DNA from: CAZIOH01 sp964540815
Lineage (GTDB): Bacteria > Myxococcota_A > Polyangia > Fen-1088
Assembly (NCBI GenBank): GCA_964540815.1
Contig: CAZIOH010000014.1
Coordinates: forward strand, 1-64,000
DNA length: 64,000 bases
Reading direction: 5' to 3'
In this document: piece after piece, positions 62,209 through 64,000 of the stretch
How positions within the stretch are numbered: the stretch's first letter is position 1
Layout: the number at the start of each line of letters is the position of its first letter
Notes under the pieces: model-generated
Databases searched by the model: none
What the model was told of the DNA's origin: nothing
The model's input: the letters and a program-made list of their open reading frames with translations, nothing else
Position numbers and translations under genes: made by a program

Positions 62209-64000
62209 TGCTCGGACGCATCATCCGCTTCTCCGCGGAGCACCGCCTGCTGGTGATCGCCGCCACCGCCCTGGCGCTGGCGGGCGCCGTGGTGGCCATG
62301 CGCGAGATCCCGCTCGACGCCCTGCCGGATCTCTCGGACACCCAGGTGATCGTCTACTCGCGCTGGGATCGCAGCCCGGACATCCTCGAGGATCAGGTGA
62401 CCTATCCCATCGTGAGCGGGCTGCTCGGCGCGCCGCGGGTCAAGGCCATCCGCGGCTATTCGGACTTCGGCTTCAGCTACGTCTACGTGATCTTCGAGGA
62501 CGGGACCGACACCTACTGGGCCCGCACCCGGGTGCTCGAGGCCCTCTCCAAGATCACCCCCACCCTGCCGGCCGGGGTGCAGACCGAGCTCGGGCCGGAC
62601 GCCAACAGCGTGGGCTGGGTCTTCCAGTACGCGCTGCTCGATCGCACGGGGCGCCACACCGGCGACGAGCTGCGGAGCCTGCAGGACTGGTTCGTGCGCT
62701 ACGCGGTCCAGAGCGTGGGCGGGGTGGCCGAGGTGGCGGCGGTGGGCGGGCAGGTCCGCCAGTACCAGATCACCGTGGACCCCACCCGCCTGGCCGCCCA
62801 GAAGCTGCCCCTCGAGGCGGTGATCTCGGCGGTGCGCCACGGCAACGCCGACGTGGGCGGACGGCTGGTCGAGCTGTCGGGGCGCGAGTACATGGTGCGC
62901 GGGCGCGGGTACGTCAAGTCGATCGCCGATCTCGAGAAGCTGGTGCTGAAGACCGACGGCGGCACCCCCATCCAGGTCAAGGACGTGGCGACCGTGGCGC
63001 TCGGCCCGGAGATGCGGCGGGGCATCGCCGACTACGACGGGGAGGGCGACGTGGTGGGGGGCATCGTGGTGATGCGCCAGGGGGAGAACGCCCTGCGGGT
63101 CATCGAGCGGGTGAAGGCCAAGCTGCACGAGCTCGAGCCGTCGCTGCCGGCCGGGGTGGAGATCGTGACGACCTACGACCGGTCCGACCTGATCGGGCGG
63201 GCCATCCACACCGTGAAGGACAAGCTGATCGAGGAGATCGTGATCGTCTCGGCGGTGATCCTGCTCTTCCTGTGGCACGTCCCGTCGTCGATCGTCCCCA
63301 TCGTGACCATCCCGGTCAGCGTGGCCCTGGCCTTCATCCCCATGTACCTGATGGGCCTCGGCGCCAACCTGATGTCGCTGGCGGGGATCGCCATCTCGGT
63401 CGGCGTGCTGGTGGACGGGGCGATCGTCGAGGTCGAGAACGCCTACAACCGGATCCACGCCTGGCAGGCCGCGGGGCGCCCGGGCGACTTCCACGCGGTC
63501 CGGCTGCAGGCGCTGATGGAGGTCGGACCGGCGGTGTTCTTCTCGCTGCTGGTGATCGCGGTGGCCTTCATGCCGATCTTCACCCTGGTGGATCAGGAGG
63601 GGCGGCTCTTCCGGCCGCTGGCGTATTCCAAGAACCTGGCCATGGCCATCGCGGCGCTGCTGGCCATCACGCTCGATCCCGCGGTGCGCATGCTGTTCGT
63701 GCGGGTCGACCCTTTCCGGTTCCGGCCGCGGCCGCTGGCCTGGATCGCCACCCGGCTCCTCGTCGGGACCTACCACTCCGAGGAGCGCCACCCGGTGACG
63801 CGGGTGCTGCATCGCCTGTACGAGCCGCCCTGCCGGCTGGTGCTGCGGTACCCGGTGGCGACGGTGCTGGCGAGCGTGCTGGTGATGGCCTCGGCGGTGC
63901 CGGTCTACCGCCGGCTCGGCTCGGAGTTCATGCCTCCGCTGCGGGAGGGGACCTTGCTCTACATGCCGTCGGCCGTCGAGCCCGGCATGTCGGTGGCCGA
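62208..64000 (+). CDS. cusA: Heavy-metal RND efflux pump (CusA/CzcA family), cut by window end
   Basis: Only the first 597 codons are present; no stop before the window end. The product opens with the first membrane helix and REIPLDALPDLSDTQVIVYSRWD, typical of CusA/CzcA pumps. The periplasmic part (TDTYWARTRVLEALSKITPTLPAGVQTELGPDANSVGWVFQYAL) and the transmembrane block (ILLFLWHVPSSIVPIVTIPVSVALAFIPMYLMG, then LMSLAGIAISVGVLVDGAIVEVENA) follow. The last segment carries the acidic residues of the proton relay (VDGAIVEVEN). The heavy-metal RND family transports Cu/Ag or Zn/Co/Cd; selectivity usually depends on periplasmic residues beyond those readable here. The start ATG overlaps the adaptor stop. 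Confidence 0.94.
   Translation, partial: MLGRIIRFSAEHRLLVIAATALALAGAVVAMREIPLDALPDLSDTQVIVYSRWDRSPDILEDQVTYPIVSGLLGAPRVKAIRGYSDFGFSYVYVIFEDGTDTYWARTRVLEALSKITPTLPAGVQTELGPDANSVGWVFQYALLDRTGRHTGDELRSLQDWFVRYAVQSVGGVAEVAAVGGQVRQYQITVDPTRLAAQKLPLEAVISAVRHGNADVGGRLVELSGREYMVRGRGYVKSIADLEKLVLKTDGGTPIQVKDVATVALGPEMRRGIADYDGEGDVVGGIVVMRQGENALRVIERVKAKLHELEPSLPAGVEIVTTYDRSDLIGRAIHTVKDKLIEEIVIVSAVILLFLWHVPSSIVPIVTIPVSVALAFIPMYLMGLGANLMSLAGIAISVGVLVDGAIVEVENAYNRIHAWQAAGRPGDFHAVRLQALMEVGPAVFFSLLVIAVAFMPIFTLVDQEGRLFRPLAYSKNLAMAIAALLAITLDPAVRMLFVRVDPFRFRPRPLAWIATRLLVGTYHSEERHPVTRVLHRLYEPPCRLVLRYPVATVLASVLVMASAVPVYRRLGSEFMPPLREGTLLYMPSAVEPGMSVA

Overview
The window is very GC-rich and reads like a chromosomal segment of a myxobacterium-like organism (phylum Myxococcota, probably a Polyangia-type lineage). 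This is an inference from four things: a myxobacterial-style pilB-pilT-pilC-pilS module, several lipoproteins with long Gly/Ala/Thr-rich TGG-type linkers, long Pro/Ala/Ser-rich regulatory-looking proteins, and strong third-position GC. No 16S rRNA gene is present to confirm it.

Layout. 1-7.4 kb: the 3' end of a tRNA-Leu, a UPF0158 protein, RNA polymerase omega, an RlmI-type rRNA methyltransferase, an 860-residue low-complexity single-pass membrane protein and a secreted M20 peptidase. 7.5-13.4 kb: type IV pilus motors PilB and PilT, platform protein PilC and sensor kinase PilS, without pilR or pilA. 13.4-26 kb: two SNF2-family helicases, a MinD/FlhG-type ATPase fused to a PilZ-like domain, an Smr protein, DinB and a zinc alcohol dehydrogenase. 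26-33.5 kb: an SDR enzyme, a thioesterase, a POTRA/beta-barrel outer-membrane protein and three secreted or lipoproteins. 33.5-39.3 kb: a phospholipase-D-type enzyme with an MFS transporter, and a coupled reverse-transsulfuration pair (cystathionine gamma enzyme and cystathionine beta-synthase). 39.3-44.3 kb: a REP-associated tyrosine transposase (RAYT) next to its likely repeat cluster, then a sigma / anti-sigma-TPR / outer-membrane protein operon. 44.3-52.3 kb: a beta-propeller lipoprotein, an MscS channel, a double helix-hairpin-helix protein, a GT4 glycosyltransferase, a PAP2-type enzyme, a flippase-like membrane protein and a lipoprotein with two CXXCH motifs. 52.3-58.5 kb: a complete phenylalanine/tyrosine degradation set, fahA-maiA-hppD-hmgA on the minus strand, divergent from an extended phenylalanine hydroxylase. 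58.5-64 kb: a heavy-metal RND efflux operon (small Cys protein, CusC/B/A-like), cut by the window end.

The most unusual feature is a family of 13-bp imperfect palindromes, GGTGCCAGACACC (reverse complement GGTGTCTGGCACC). It occurs in four clusters between 29.3 and 43.7 kb, with a degenerate single copy at 47.7 kb. One cluster abuts the RAYT gene, one is intergenic at 29.4 kb, and two lie inside protein-coding genes (a phospholipase D and an outer-membrane protein). Inside genes every copy is in the same reading phase and codes for VSGT or VPDT in a linker; in the intergenic clusters the copies are not phased by three. This looks like a REP/RAYT system whose repeat units have been accepted into proteins as linker peptides. 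Independently, several intergenic regions carry degenerate arrays of GTGATC-, GGTCGC- or CACGAG-type units of unknown role.

All identifications are from reading the sequence and translated proteins; no database search was run. Starts described as chosen rest on ribosome-binding sites, family N-termini or signal peptides.
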